From assembly GCF_900156375.1 (NCBI RefSeq), contig NZ_FTNK01000003.1:124001-188000 (forward strand): DNA of 64,000 bases. The letters run 5' to 3'. The position numbers and the translations under genes are program-made. The stretch comes from Paenibacillus macquariensis. GTDB lineage: Bacteria > Bacillota > Bacilli > Paenibacillales > Paenibacillaceae. The notes under the pieces are model-generated. The model was given only the letters and a program-made list of their open reading frames with translations, had not been told where the DNA came from and searched no databases. Below are positions 16,188-25,598 of this stretch, in pieces (position 1 is the first letter of the stretch; the number at the start of each line of letters is the position of its first letter).

Positions 16188-16370
16188 TGGCATGAAATAA
16201 AGTTGACTAGTGTCTTTAGTTCATTCCAATAGATGGAATGAAATAAAGCTGACTAAGCGTCTTTAATTCATTCCATGTAAATGGATTGAACTAACGTTAA
16301 ATAGTGTCGTTAATTCATTCCATGTACATGTAATGAACTAAAGTTGACTAAACGTCTTTAGTTCATTCCA
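16188..16370. repeat. Array of four hairpin-forming tandem repeats
   Basis: Four units with a 46-48 bp period each contain 15-base arms around an 11-12 base loop: 16188-16228, 16234-16275, 16282-16322 and 16329-16370. A typical pair is TGGAATGAAATAAAG with CTTTAATTCATTCCA. In unit 3 the inner pair AAAG/CTTT is changed to AACG/CGTT, a compensatory change that keeps pairing. The last unit overlaps the final codons and stop of the OppF-like gene, so the array is the 3' untranslated region of the ABC operon. There are no T runs, so simple termination is unlikely. Confidence 0.9.
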
Positions 16371-17344
16371 TGTAAATGGCATGCTGTATAATGACCTGGT
16401 GATATTTCAAGCCATTGAGGTTCTTCTTGGCGACACCGCTCCGTAGCGAAGGGGCATCTTGAGGCGAAATTACAGCCTTGGAAATTCTGCATCAGGCTTG
16501 GTAATTCACCTGTAATCGAAGGTGAAGATAGTTGTTGAGCTATCTTCGGATCGGGTTGCGGAATGGCTTCAAGCAGAGCTTGAGTATAAGGATGAGCTGG
16601 GTGATCATATAATTCATCGCTTGGAGCAAGCTCGACAAGCTTACCAAGATACATCACTCCGATACGATCTGAGATATGGCGTACCATAGATAGATCATGT
16701 GCAATGAACAGATAAGTTAGACCGAATTCTGCTTGGAGATCTTCAAGCATATTAACGACTTGAGCTTGAACAGACACGTCGAGCGCTGAGATAGGTTCGT
16801 CACACAATATAAATTCAGGCCGAACGGATAGGGCTCTTGCAATACTGATCCGTTGGCGTTGACCTCCGCTGAATTCATGTGGATAACGCTGGGCATGTTC
16901 AGCTTTCAGACCAACCTTCTCAAGTAATTCTAATACAGTATCACGGCGATCTTGTTTGCTTCCGATACCATGAATCTCCATGGGTTCGCTAATGAGCTGC
17001 GCGACATTCATACCTGGATTCAATGAGGAATAGGGATCTTGGAATATCGTTTGCATCCTTTTACGGAATGGTTTTAATTGCCGTTCATTCTTATTGGCAA
17101 TATTATGTCCATCGAAATGAATCTCGCCATCTGTCACATCGTATAAGCGGACAATACTTCGGCCTGTCGTGGATTTACCACAACCTGATTCCCCCACTAA
17201 GCCGAAAGTCTCTCCTCGGTTGATGTGAAAGGTGAGGTCATCTACAGCTTTTAACATATTGCGGCCACTACTTCCAGCTCCACGAGCAGGGAAATATTTC
17301 TTCAATCCTTTGACGTCTAGTAGAATTTCTGGATTTGGATTCAT
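16358..17344 (-). CDS. Peptide/nickel-type ABC transporter ATPase (OppF/DppF-like)
   Basis: A 328-residue ATPase: Walker [10 protein letters not shown], signature [15 protein letters not shown], Walker [12 protein letters not shown] and the H loop. The C-terminal oligopeptide extension contains a Cys-rich segment ([16 protein letters not shown]) that in this family often binds an iron-sulfur cluster. The ATG at 17344 overlaps the previous stop (ATGA) and has GAGGGAG in front. It pairs with the OppD-like ATPase on the inner face of the two permeases. Last gene of the operon; its 3' end runs into the hairpin array. Confidence 0.93.
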   Translation of the reverse strand: MNPNPEILLDVKGLKKYFPARGAGSSGRNMLKAVDDLTFHINRGETFGLVGESGCGKSTTGRSIVRLYDVTDGEIHFDGHNIANKNERQLKPFRKRMQTIFQDPYSSLNPGMNVAQLISEPMEIHGIGSKQDRRDTVLELLEKVGLKAEHAQRYPHEFSGGQRQRISIARALSVRPEFILCDEPISALDVSVQAQVVNMLEDLQAEFGLTYLFIAHDLSMVRHISDRIGVMYLGKLVELAPSDELYDHPAHPYTQALLEAIPQPDPKIAQQLSSPSITGELPSLMQNFQGCNFASRCPFATERCRQEEPQWLEISPGHYTACHLHGMN

Positions 17345-18348
17345 GGTGTATCTCCCTCTCTCCACTTCGCATCATTGCCTTCAGCAGATTCATATAGCCA
17401 GCAAAGAGCGCGGTGCTCTTCATTGAATTCGGTATAGCGAGGCATCGTCTTGCAGATGTCCCCTGCATGTGGACATCTTTCCATGAAAGGACAACCCGAA
17501 GGAGGGTCAAGAAGGTCTGGTGGTGTACCTTCTATAGTGGCTAATCGTTGCCGTCCACCAGAGGTAACCCTAGGGATCGATCTCAACAAACCTTGGGTAT
17601 AAGGATGACGTGGATGTTCGAAGATTTCTTCCACGGTTCCTTCTTCCATGATCAGACCCCCATACATGACGATGACCCGCGTACATACCTGGGCGACAAC
17701 GCCGAGATCATGTGTAATTAATAAAATAGCTGTATTCGTACGTTCCTTGAGTTGCTTCATGAGTCCTAGAATTTGGGCTTGTATAGTGACATCCAGCGCT
17801 GTGGTTGGTTCATCTGCAATGAGTAGTTGAGGGTTACATGAGAGAGCCATAGCTATCATCACGCGTTGCCGCATACCACCGCTAAACTCATGAGGATACT
17901 GATCAATCCGTTGCTCAGGTGAAGGGATCCCAACTTCACGAAGTAATTCAATAGCCCGCTGTCTTGCTTCATGTTTGTCTAATTTGCGGTGACGTCTGAT
18001 GACCTCAATTAATTGCTTACCAACACGAATAACGGGATTAAGGGAAGTCATAGGATCCTGAAAGATCATTGAAATTTCGTTGCCACGGATTTTACGTAAT
18101 TCCTTATCCGACATAGATACTAGATTCTTATCGTTAAACATGACTTGTCCGTCTAAAATTTTACCTGGAGGTTGAATTAATCCAATAATTGATTTCGCAG
18201 TGACGCTCTTGCCACTTCCTGATTCTCCAACAATGCCAATAACATCTCCAGCTTGTACATTGAAGCTAACCCCTCTGACAGACTGAACTTCACCGGCACG
18301 AGTCATAAACGAAGTCTTTAAATTTCGCACAGATAGTAAGTCGCTCAT
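17341..18348 (-). CDS. Peptide/nickel-type ABC transporter ATPase (OppD/DppD-like)
   Basis: A 335-residue ATPase with Walker A GESGSGKSVT, Q-loop region MIFQDPMTSLNP, signature FSGGMRQRVMIAMAL, Walker B LLIADEPTTALD and the C-terminal Cys cluster (CPFMERCPHAGDIC) of the Opp/Dpp subfamily. GAGGT precedes ATG. It lies 41 bases after the second permease and overlaps the OppF-like gene by four bases. With that gene it powers uptake of short peptides or a metal chelate; the substrate is not decided by the sequence. Confidence 0.93.
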   Translation of the reverse strand: MSDLLSVRNLKTSFMTRAGEVQSVRGVSFNVQAGDVIGIVGESGSGKSVTAKSIIGLIQPPGKILDGQVMFNDKNLVSMSDKELRKIRGNEISMIFQDPMTSLNPVIRVGKQLIEVIRRHRKLDKHEARQRAIELLREVGIPSPEQRIDQYPHEFSGGMRQRVMIAMALSCNPQLLIADEPTTALDVTIQAQILGLMKQLKERTNTAILLITHDLGVVAQVCTRVIVMYGGLIMEEGTVEEIFEHPRHPYTQGLLRSIPRVTSGGRQRLATIEGTPPDLLDPPSGCPFMERCPHAGDICKTMPRYTEFNEEHRALCWLYESAEGNDAKWREGDTP

Positions 18349-18389
18349 AATACCTCACTCCAATATATCTAAATGAATGATTAGGTTCA

Positions 18390-19235
18390 TTAACGTTTAT
18401 TTGCTTTCGGTTCAAAGGCTACTCGAAATATATCACCAAGGAAATTGAACGATAGCACAGTCAGTAATATAAATACCCCAGGAATAATAGCTAGATAAGG
18501 GGCTTCACTAATGAAGCTCTGTGCATCATTTAGCATACTTCCCCATGAGGAATTAGGCTGCTTCACACCGAGTCCCAAGAAGCTAAGTGAAGATTCCATA
18601 AGAATGGCTGAAGCGATATTGATCGTGGCTGATACAATAATGGTAGGCATAATATTCGGAATAATATGTTTAATAATTATACGAATTTTGCTCTGACCCG
18701 ACACTCGGGCATACAGTACATATTCTCGTTCTTTAACGGAGAGTGTCTCAGCTCTTACAATTCTGGCAATGCCCATCCAACTGAGCGCACCTATTATGAC
18801 AATGATTGTTCCAATCCCTGGTTTCATATATGCGTTTAATATAAGCATGAGAAAGAAAGAAGGGATGGCCATCAGTACGTCAACCGAACGCATAAGCAGA
18901 TTATCTACCCAACCCCCGAAATATCCACTGATCGTTCCTACAGTCATTCCTAGTGTGACAGAAATAACCATAGAGAGAAAACCGACGCTAAGAGATATTC
19001 GGCCCCCATATAAAGCTCTGGCAAGATAATCTCGTCCGTAATCATCTGTTCCGAACCAATGGTTAGAATCAGGTGGCTTTAATCGATCAAGCACAACGAT
19101 TTGGTTGGGGTCATATTTAGATAGAAAAGCCAATGCGGCGGCAATCACAAATAACACCAGAACGGCTATCGCTGCTATCCCTATCTTTTGTTCACGTAAT
19201 TGTGTAGTTATGTTACGCCATCTAATTGAATTCAT
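18390..19235 (-). CDS. ABC transporter permease, OppC/DppC-like
   Basis: About 281 residues with an N-terminal helix, the GTDDYGRDYLARALYGGRIS segment typical of DppC/OppC, and the EAA loop near AETLSVKEREYVLYARVSGQ. The ATG at 19235 sits eight bases after GGGGTGA, so I prefer it to the GTG at 19247, which overlaps the previous stop. Either way translation is coupled to the OppB-like gene. It forms the membrane channel with that protein. Confidence 0.92.
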   Translation of the reverse strand: MNSIRWRNITTQLREQKIGIAAIAVLVLFVIAAALAFLSKYDPNQIVVLDRLKPPDSNHWFGTDDYGRDYLARALYGGRISLSVGFLSMVISVTLGMTVGTISGYFGGWVDNLLMRSVDVLMAIPSFFLMLILNAYMKPGIGTIIVIIGALSWMGIARIVRAETLSVKEREYVLYARVSGQSKIRIIIKHIIPNIMPTIIVSATINIASAILMESSLSFLGLGVKQPNSSWGSMLNDAQSFISEAPYLAIIPGVFILLTVLSFNFLGDIFRVAFEPKANKR

Positions 19236-19243
19236 CTTGCTAC

Positions 19244-20194
19244 TCACCCCATCGTCTTGATACGTGGATCAACCACGCCGTATAAGATGTCCGCCACCAG
19301 ATTGCCCACAACAAGCATGATGGAGGAGAGCATCGTAATACCCATAATAATTGGATAATCGAGCCCATATACTGCTGTTATGCCTAGAGAACCCATGCCA
19401 GGCCATGAAAACACAGATTCCGTAATGAAAGCTCCAGCAATGAGCTCTGGAAGAGACATCCCTAGAATTGTAATGACGGGTAGGAGTACATTCTTGAATA
19501 CATGCTTCCATAATACGGTTCCCGTAGTCGACCCATAGGCATATTGGATTTGTACATAATCCTCTTCCAATTGGCTGATGGTATTAGAACGGATATATCT
19601 CATATAGACAGAAACGTTCATATAGAGTAGTACGGTCACAGGTAGAATACCATGTTTAATAATATCTAGTATGGAGTCGGAGCCTACAGTGCGCATGCCC
19701 ATACTAGGAAGCCAATGTAGTTTAACTGCAAATAAATAGATGAGCATAATACCGAACCAGAAACTCGGAATTGATATCCCGATATAAGAGAATAAGCTAA
19801 GAATGCGGTCAATCGGGCGATTCTTACGTGATCCAGCATACATACTTAATGGAATAGAGATAAGTAGAGAAAGAAGTAACCCTGCACCCATAAGTCCTAC
19901 TGTAGCGGGAAGACGACCTAATATTTGTTCCATCACGGGACGATGATTAACTATTGAGTAGCCAAGATCACCTGAAAGTACATTTTTGAGCCACAATAAA
20001 TACTGAACATACACAGGTTTATCAAGGCCTAAGTTTTGGCGAATACGTTCGACGTCCTCAGCTCCCATATTGGGTGTAACAAAAGATAGAACTGGATCAC
20101 CCGGTGCAAGCTTGATAAGCGCGAACGATATTATTGAAATAAATAAAAGAAGGGGGACAGCTTGTCCAACCCTTCGCAAGATATATCTTCTCAA
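19244..20194 (-). CDS. ABC transporter permease, OppB/DppB-like
   Basis: A 316-residue permease. The N-terminal helix (RYILRRVGQAVPLLLFISII) followed by FALIKLAPGDPV is diagnostic of OppB/DppB, and the EAA loop ISQLEEDYVQIQYAYGST contacts an ATPase. The start is TTG at 20194 behind GGAGGGG. It follows the binding-protein gene after 63 bases that hold a GC-rich hairpin. Confidence 0.92.
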   Translation of the reverse strand: MRRYILRRVGQAVPLLLFISIISFALIKLAPGDPVLSFVTPNMGAEDVERIRQNLGLDKPVYVQYLLWLKNVLSGDLGYSIVNHRPVMEQILGRLPATVGLMGAGLLLSLLISIPLSMYAGSRKNRPIDRILSLFSYIGISIPSFWFGIMLIYLFAVKLHWLPSMGMRTVGSDSILDIIKHGILPVTVLLYMNVSVYMRYIRSNTISQLEEDYVQIQYAYGSTTGTVLWKHVFKNVLLPVITILGMSLPELIAGAFITESVFSWPGMGSLGITAVYGLDYPIIMGITMLSSIMLVVGNLVADILYGVVDPRIKTMG

Positions 20195-20211
20195 GAATAC
20201 CCCTCCGGACC

Positions 20212-20237
20212 AACGCCGGACGTTACCGACCGGCGTT
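20212..20237 (-). other. Intercistronic hairpin between binding protein and permease genes
   Basis: AACGCCGG and CCGGCGTT form an eight-base GC-rich stem with a ten-base loop directly after the binding-protein stop and before the permease ribosome site. No T run follows on the transcribed strand. Such hairpins protect upstream message and allow more binding protein than permease; that role is inferred here. Confidence 0.6.
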
Positions 20238-20257
20238 TGTAGTAAGAATTGCTACAT

Positions 20258-21859
20258 TTATTTTTTGTATACTTGGGAAAAGTCTTCTAGCATCACGACT
20301 GGTTTTGGAGTAGCTTTCTCTATACCGCTATAAGTATTGTCCACCGCAACGATAGCCTTGGTGTAAGCAATCGGGTAAACGGTCATTTCATTAGCTACAG
20401 TTTGTTGAATTTGTTTATACAATTCTGCACGTTTCGTAGTATCAACTTCTACAGCTGCAGTATCCCATAGCTTGTCGAACTCTGCATTCTTATAATGTGA
20501 ATAGTTATATGCAGCTTCACTCTGGAAGAGTGTCTTATAAGCGTCCGGTTCGTATCCCATAATGTAGCCGCCAAAGGATAGTTCGAAATCTTTGTTGTTC
20601 AAATCTAACGTTCTATTCCCGTATGCTGTACCATCCATTGGTAACAATTCCAACTCAATGCCTACATCTTTGAGCTTTTGTTGGATGTATAGGGCCTGAC
20701 TTTCTTGCGGTTTGTTAGTATTTGTATAGGCTAAGCGAATCTTCAAGTTGCTAACGCCTGCATCGGCAAGCAGTTGTTTAGCCTTCTCTAGGTTATAGTC
20801 ATACTTTTCAAGATCGCTCGTTTGGTACAATGTATCAGGTGTTAGAATGGAGGACGCAGGCTCAGCAAATTCATTGGAAGTATAGGAAGCTGTAATGATC
20901 TCATTCTTATCTAGTGCATAAGCAATCGCTTGACGAACTTCTTTCTTCTGCATGACATCGGTATTTAGGTTGAAGACCATATACTGAAGACGACCTTCAG
21001 AATACGTTAGCAGATTGAATTTTCCTGTATCATTGAGTTTTTTATAATCTTGAGTGTCGACCATACGCATTTGGATTTCGCCATTTTGAAGCGCTAGATT
21101 TGCTGCATTCGTATCTTTAGCGACACGGTAAGTTACCGTATCTAAATGAGCCTTACCAGCAAAATAATCATCAAATCTTTCTAACGTTACATATTCACCT
21201 GCGCGATATTCTTTGAATTTGAAGGGACCTGAACCTATAGGAGCATTGTTCTTGTCACTCTTCTCAATATCTGCAACACCTGCAAATATATGTTCTGGAA
21301 TCGGGAAGAATTGTACAAGAGCCCCGTCAAAAGCGGCGGTTACTTCCGGAAGTATAAATTCTACAGTTAAGTCATCCACTTTGTTAACTTTGATTGGCTT
21401 ATTATTCAACACGAATTGACTACGTAGAAAGCTATGTTGGTTCTCATCTAGAATGCTATTCGCTGTAAATACGATATCATCTGCATTAAGAGCTTCACCA
21501 TCATGCCATTTCAATCCGTCACGTAGCTTAATCGTATAAGTAAGGTTGTCGTCTGATACTTTTACATCTTCAGCAAGTACATAAGTTTTCTTACCGTCAT
21601 TAATGTTAAACAACGGAGCGTACAAGGATTGGTCAATTGTAAGTGTTACTCGATCTCCTGCATAGATTGGATTCATAACCTTAGGGTCATCTTGAACTGC
21701 GACGATGATCGAACCGCCATCTTTCGGTTGGCCGCTATCGGTTGAAGCTGCATCTTGTGGAACCTTAGTATCTGTTTGAGCTGTGTTGTTACCGCCGCAT
21801 GCACTCAGTACCAATACAAGCGCAAGGACAGCGGTTAACCATAGTTTTCTGTGTTTCAT
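20258..21859 (-). CDS. Extracellular solute-binding lipoprotein, family 5
   Basis: A 533-residue binding protein for the ABC system. The lipobox LVLSAC places the lipidated Cys at residue 21, followed by a Gly/Asn/Thr-rich linker. The family 5 core is seen in NPIYAGDRVTLTIDQSLYAPLF, LRDGLKWHDGEALNADDIVF and GSGPFKFKEYRAGEYVTLER. Proteins of this family bind di- and oligopeptides, nickel or other small ligands. GGGGGA precedes ATG. First gene of the operon A-B-C-D-F, behind a sigma-A promoter. Confidence 0.94.
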   Translation of the reverse strand: MKHRKLWLTAVLALVLVLSACGGNNTAQTDTKVPQDAASTDSGQPKDGGSIIVAVQDDPKVMNPIYAGDRVTLTIDQSLYAPLFNINDGKKTYVLAEDVKVSDDNLTYTIKLRDGLKWHDGEALNADDIVFTANSILDENQHSFLRSQFVLNNKPIKVNKVDDLTVEFILPEVTAAFDGALVQFFPIPEHIFAGVADIEKSDKNNAPIGSGPFKFKEYRAGEYVTLERFDDYFAGKAHLDTVTYRVAKDTNAANLALQNGEIQMRMVDTQDYKKLNDTGKFNLLTYSEGRLQYMVFNLNTDVMQKKEVRQAIAYALDKNEIITASYTSNEFAEPASSILTPDTLYQTSDLEKYDYNLEKAKQLLADAGVSNLKIRLAYTNTNKPQESQALYIQQKLKDVGIELELLPMDGTAYGNRTLDLNNKDFELSFGGYIMGYEPDAYKTLFQSEAAYNYSHYKNAEFDKLWDTAAVEVDTTKRAELYKQIQQTVANEMTVYPIAYTKAIVAVDNTYSGIEKATPKPVVMLEDFSQVYKK

Positions 21860-21897
21860 GTAAAATCCCCCTAAGATGTTTTTGTGATTTATACTCT

Positions 21898-21925
21898 ATT
21901 ATAACTGTCTTTATCGACAAAACAA
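21898..21925 (-). promoter_or_regulatory. Sigma-A promoter of the ABC operon
   Basis: On the minus strand TTGTTT (21925-21920), 16 bases and TATAAT (21903-21898) lie about 40 bases before the binding-protein start. Confidence 0.55.
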
Positions 21926-22104
21926 GACATTAAACCAAGTTTTCTTATAAGAATTAAATAATGTGATATTTTTGAGGTGTTTTCGCACGTAGAAACAGAA
22001 CATGTTAAGGATTAAGTTAGATTAAATGTACTAAAGACGAACGCTCGTATTCATGATAGATAGATGTATAATAGTGACAAGGTTTTATGAAAAGGGGGAG
22101 TAAA

Positions 22105-22779
22105 TTGAGGAAGAGATTAGCATGCTTACATGCGCATTATTCGAACATTCAATATATAGAAAAGGCATTATCTGAATATGACATTGAATTAGTACACTTT
22201 GTGGATCCTGCCTTAATGTACCGAGTAACATTTGATGAAAGTTTCAAACGTTCAGATGCTGCCAATAAAGTGAAGGAGCAAATAGAATGGATTGCCCAGA
22301 ACAAGGTGGATGCTATTCTCATTACGTGTACAAATTATATTGCTTTGTTAAAGGAAGAGGAACTAACCCAATCTACGCCAATAATAAAAATTGATGAACC
22401 TTTCTTTGAATATATTTGCAATATCCAGCAACCACAGATTATTGTATTTACGAATCCTGCCACGGTGGAAGGTACGATGTGTCGTCTTTACGATTATGCT
22501 ACAACTCAAGGGAAATCCCCTGAGGTAGAGGTTATGATCATTCAAAATACGTTTGAGTTAATCATGCAAGGAAGACAAGAAGAATACAATTTGGCAGTAT
22601 CTAAGTTCTTGAGTACATTAATTGTTAATGAGAACAAAGTCATTTCTGTTGCCCAATTATCTATGGTGGAAGCAGCTGAACAAGTGAAATATAAAGATAC
22701 TCGAACAATTAGGAATCCATTAGATCCATTAGTTGAGGCCATGTTTAAGACATTAGAACCTGTCAGGTATAATAAATAA
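22105..22779 (+). CDS. Asp/Glu racemase-like protein
   Basis: A 224-residue protein starting at TTG 22105, six bases after AAAGGGGGAG. The pattern ACLHAHYSNIQYIEKAL, then DAILITCTNY with a candidate catalytic Cys, and later VISVAQLSMVEAA resembles the aspartate/glutamate racemase superfamily, but the second catalytic Cys is not evident: that position reads AQLSM. It could be a racemase-related enzyme with one Cys, or a non-catalytic member. No wall-synthesis or amino-acid genes adjoin it. The assignment is from fold pattern only. Confidence 0.6.
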   Translation: MRKRLACLHAHYSNIQYIEKALSEYDIELVHFVDPALMYRVTFDESFKRSDAANKVKEQIEWIAQNKVDAILITCTNYIALLKEEELTQSTPIIKIDEPFFEYICNIQQPQIIVFTNPATVEGTMCRLYDYATTQGKSPEVEVMIIQNTFELIMQGRQEEYNLAVSKFLSTLIVNENKVISVAQLSMVEAAEQVKYKDTRTIRNPLDPLVEAMFKTLEPVRYNK

Positions 22780-22871
22780 TTGAAGTTTTCAAATTCATTC
22801 CTATTAGCCCGCTCCATAATCCGCATCCTGAATAAGCTATGATGTATTCTAGTCAAAAGGAGGAATGAATC

Positions 22872-22979
22872 ATGAGTGGAGTTGGAGGTTACGGAGGAAT
22901 TGGTTTAGGTGGATCTACAGGTGCAATTTTAGTTCTTTTCATCTTGTTAGTTATTATTTCTAAAGCATTTATTCTATAA
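22872..22979 (+). CDS. YjcZ-family sporulation-associated mini-protein
   Basis: A 35-residue peptide: MSGVGGYGGIGLGGSTGA followed by the helix ILVLFILLVIISKAFIL. This Gly-rich head and single C-terminal transmembrane helix are the hallmark of the YjcZ/tiny-TM family found only in spore-forming Bacillales. AAAAGGAGG lies seven bases before ATG, and a strong terminator follows. Members are small membrane peptides expressed in sporulation; the exact role is not known. Confidence 0.88.
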   Translation: MSGVGGYGGIGLGGSTGAILVLFILLVIISKAFIL

Positions 22980-23001
22980 TTAGACGATTGAAATAGTTAT
23001 G

Positions 23002-23054
23002 CAGGCAAAAAAAGAAAAGCCGGGTAGATACTACCGGCCTTACGTTTTTGCCTG
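23002..23054 (+). terminator. Terminator of the YjcZ-like gene
   Basis: An outer CAGGCAAAA/TTTTGCCTG pairing encloses an inner GCCGG-GTAG/CTACCGGC stem, with T runs on the plus side. It lies directly after the mini-gene. Confidence 0.75.
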
Positions 23055-23091
23055 TCTCTATGATTAATAATATATACAACGGAGGATATGA

Positions 23092-23625
23092 ATGAATTCA
23101 ATCATCAGTAATGGCTATGTGAATGAGCGAGTTACAGCAACTCAAGCTAACGTGAGGGATACAGATGAAATTATGGATATACTAATTGGGACTGCAAGAT
23201 GGCTACAAAGTAAAGGTTCAACGCAATGGAGTGGTTTGTTGCGGGGAGAAGATAGTCATGATATGGTCGGCTCTATTTCGCGTGGTGAAGTTTTTGCTTT
23301 TAAAGAAAATGGCGTTTGCGTGGGAACTGTTATTCTGAAGCAAATGGTGAGCGAATGGGATAAAGATTTGTGGGGCGAGAACGAAGGCGAATTGAACACA
23401 TCTGTGTTTGTACATAGGCTTGCTATTCATCGTGATCATGCTGGGAAAGGTCTTGGAGCAGATATTTTACGTTGGATTGAAAGTGGTGTTTGTTATAACG
23501 ATAAAGATCGAATTCGACTGGATTGTATCGGCGACAATATAACGCTAAATCGTTTCTATAGCCAGTGTGGCTACGAATATATGGGTGGAGTTAATGGATT
23601 TAGTAAATATGAGAAGTTACTGTAA
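23092..23625 (+). CDS. GNAT-family N-acetyltransferase
   Basis: A 177-residue acetyl-CoA-dependent transferase. FVHRLAIHRDHAGKGLGADIL carries strand beta-4 and the RxxGxG/A-type pyrophosphate loop of motif A, and LDCIGDNITLNRFYSQCGYE is motif B with the conserved Tyr and Asn. CGGAGG lies seven bases before ATG. It stands alone between two hairpins, so no substrate is suggested by context. Confidence 0.88.
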   Translation: MNSIISNGYVNERVTATQANVRDTDEIMDILIGTARWLQSKGSTQWSGLLRGEDSHDMVGSISRGEVFAFKENGVCVGTVILKQMVSEWDKDLWGENEGELNTSVFVHRLAIHRDHAGKGLGADILRWIESGVCYNDKDRIRLDCIGDNITLNRFYSQCGYEYMGGVNGFSKYEKLL

Positions 23626-23711
23626 GGATACAGAAGATTAATCCAGTCTCATAATCATGACAAAATCCAACAAAATATGATATTCTGTATTTTAGGAATG
23701 TTACAAGTAAT

Positions 23712-23743
23712 CCGTCTACGATGATATGTGTAGGCGGTATTTT
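23712..23743 (+). terminator. Terminator between the GNAT and UbiA genes
   Basis: CCGTCTAC (23712-23719) pairs with GTAGGCGG (23730-23737) and is followed by TATTTT. It can end the GNAT transcript. Confidence 0.6.
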
Positions 23744-23790
23744 CAAGTTGCATGATGGGTTCACATCTTATAGAGAAGGAGGGCATGGAC

Positions 23791-24708
23791 TTGGACAAGT
23801 TCAGACAGTTTTTAAAGGCATCACGAGCTTCAATTGTTATGGTTATGCTTATTCCAGTTGCTCTAGGAGCACTAGGCGCATGGGTATGGGATGGCGTATT
23901 TAATGTGTGGCTATTCTTGCTAACACTACTTGGAACAGGGCTTGCCCATCTATTTTCCAATATGATTAATGATTTATGGGATTATAAGAATGGTGCGGAT
24001 ACGGGTGCGAGTGAAGAGGTGGATGCAATAACCAGTCACTCTGGGTATCTGACAAACGGGACATGGAGTGTTAAAGGCTATACGATCGTAACGTGGTCTT
24101 TATTTGGAATAGCTATTCTATCTGGTGTTATTCTAAGTATCTTTAGTGGTTGGTGGGCATTTGTTCTGGGGCTTCTTGGAGGAATGATCGCTTATTTCTA
24201 CGTAGCACCGCCATTGAGATTAGGTTACCGAGGAAAAGGTTTCAGTGAAATTGCTATTTTACTTTCCTTTGGTGTATTGCCTGTAATGGGTGCTTATTAT
24301 GTTCAGACATCTCATATGGATGTTCGAGCTTTTGTGTTATCTTTACCTATTGGACTACTTACGACTCTTATTCTGTTTAATCATCATTTCTTACATTGGA
24401 AGCTAGATCTTCAAGCGGGTAAGAAAACCTTGATTGTAGTATGGGGTGAGGCAAAAGCACTTCGATTCTCAAAAGTGTTACTTCTCCTTGCAGTAATAGC
24501 GCTGTTAGTAGCTGTTCTCGTGGGATCGCTACCGTATTATGCGTTGATTGCATGGTTAGTGCTGATTCCGCTGTACCGAGTGTATGGTAAATTGAAGGAT
24601 CATAACCCTTCACGAGCGTATTTACCATTAATGGGAGGTTCCGTAAAAGGAACATATCGGTTTGGGTTCATACTTATCATAATCATGATTATTCAAGGGT
24701 TAATTTAA
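23791..24708 (+). CDS. UbiA-family prenyltransferase (MenA-like)
   Basis: About 305 residues with eight or more membrane helices. The first Asp-rich motif is NDLWDYKNGADTG and the second region is NHHFLHWKLDLQAGKKTL, as in UbiA enzymes of the MenA type that attach a polyprenyl chain to an aromatic acceptor such as dihydroxynaphthoate. The TTG at 23791 is seven bases after AAGGAGGG; the ATG at 23785 is too close to it. No menaquinone genes are adjacent, so the acceptor is not certain. The next gene follows after 43 bases and could be co-transcribed. Confidence 0.85.
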   Translation: MDKFRQFLKASRASIVMVMLIPVALGALGAWVWDGVFNVWLFLLTLLGTGLAHLFSNMINDLWDYKNGADTGASEEVDAITSHSGYLTNGTWSVKGYTIVTWSLFGIAILSGVILSIFSGWWAFVLGLLGGMIAYFYVAPPLRLGYRGKGFSEIAILLSFGVLPVMGAYYVQTSHMDVRAFVLSLPIGLLTTLILFNHHFLHWKLDLQAGKKTLIVVWGEAKALRFSKVLLLLAVIALLVAVLVGSLPYYALIAWLVLIPLYRVYGKLKDHNPSRAYLPLMGGSVKGTYRFGFILIIIMIIQGLI

Positions 24709-24751
24709 CGATAATAGAAACAATCATAATAGAAGAGACGAGGGATTGTAG

Positions 24752-25516
24752 ATGGAACATACACGTGTGATTGGTGATTTTCATACTATTTTAGATGAAG
24801 GACAAGTATGGAAAATGGGAGGATTCCCACTTCCAGACGGATCATTCTGGGAATATCGCGAACCTGATGCGGTAGTCATTGTTCGTAATGGAATTCTGTA
24901 TGCTCGGGCAACTTTAAGTCGGCAGAATGACCATATTCAAATTCTAGACAATGCGAAACATATGTATTACTCTGTAGAGCCTGTCATTGTACCAGAAGAG
25001 GGTGAAATAAGCTTCGAACTTGATATCCGTGCACGTACACAGAATACAGCTCCAAATGACCTGTACGACGGATATGTATCTTTGAATTTACTCGACTTCA
25101 CAACGGGTGCAGCGCTTGATTTCTTTGCTGGAAATGATAAGTATGCGAGCGTATTCGGCATTCTCCCTTTTCCAGGAGTTGTAGTGCCACCATCGGATAA
25201 GACACGCTTCTTCTGCATATTTAAAGAAGACACGAACTTCAAAGCAAGAGAATTTAACAATTATAAAATCACGTATAACCGTGTTACGGACGAAGCTGTT
25301 TTCTATTTGAATGGTGTTGAGATCAGACGAGATAAGAATATCCCAATCAAGTTGAATCAGTTCACGATTGCACTAGGAATGATGACAGAGAAGGACTTAT
25401 CGCCTGAAGGAAGTGTATCTGTTCATGGACAGACCGTGATTGCAGAATGGTCGCCTATCACCGTTATGACAACGGACGGAGCGAAATCTTCGAAGAATGT
25501 GGATTTGGGTGAATAG
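24752..25516 (+). CDS. Uncharacterised beta-rich protein (DUF6081-like)
   Basis: A 254-residue soluble protein without signal peptide. Dense beta strands with WEYREPDAVVIVRNG, FFAGNDKYASVFGILPFPG and NNYKITYNRVTDEAVFYLNG suggest a jelly-roll or concanavalin-like fold, and it resembles proteins I remember as DUF6081. The NGVEIRRDKNIP turn is typical of lectin/glucanase-like sandwiches. GAGGGA precedes ATG. It follows the UbiA gene and is the last gene before a strong terminator. No function is claimed. Confidence 0.7.
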   Translation: MEHTRVIGDFHTILDEGQVWKMGGFPLPDGSFWEYREPDAVVIVRNGILYARATLSRQNDHIQILDNAKHMYYSVEPVIVPEEGEISFELDIRARTQNTAPNDLYDGYVSLNLLDFTTGAALDFFAGNDKYASVFGILPFPGVVVPPSDKTRFFCIFKEDTNFKAREFNNYKITYNRVTDEAVFYLNGVEIRRDKNIPIKLNQFTIALGMMTEKDLSPEGSVSVHGQTVIAEWSPITVMTTDGAKSSKNVDLGE

Positions 25517-25543
25517 ATAGACAATCATTTTGATGAATAAAAG

Positions 25544-25592
25544 AGAGCTGTCTGCCAAGAAGTCTTTAAAGACTTCTTGCGGACAGCTCTTG
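25544..25592. terminator. Long bidirectional terminator
   Basis: A nearly perfect 23-bp stem with a short loop (25544-25590) separates the plus-strand beta-rich gene from the minus-strand peptide gene. On the minus strand it is followed by TCTTTTATT. Confidence 0.8.
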
Positions 25593-25598
25593 TTTTAT

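Noticed and set aside
11680..16370. CRISPR-like arrays at the 54-bp repeats and the 47-bp hairpin units
   Set aside because: The 54-bp units are coding and have no variable spacers; the hairpin units are adjacent imperfect repeats without spacers, and no cas genes are present.
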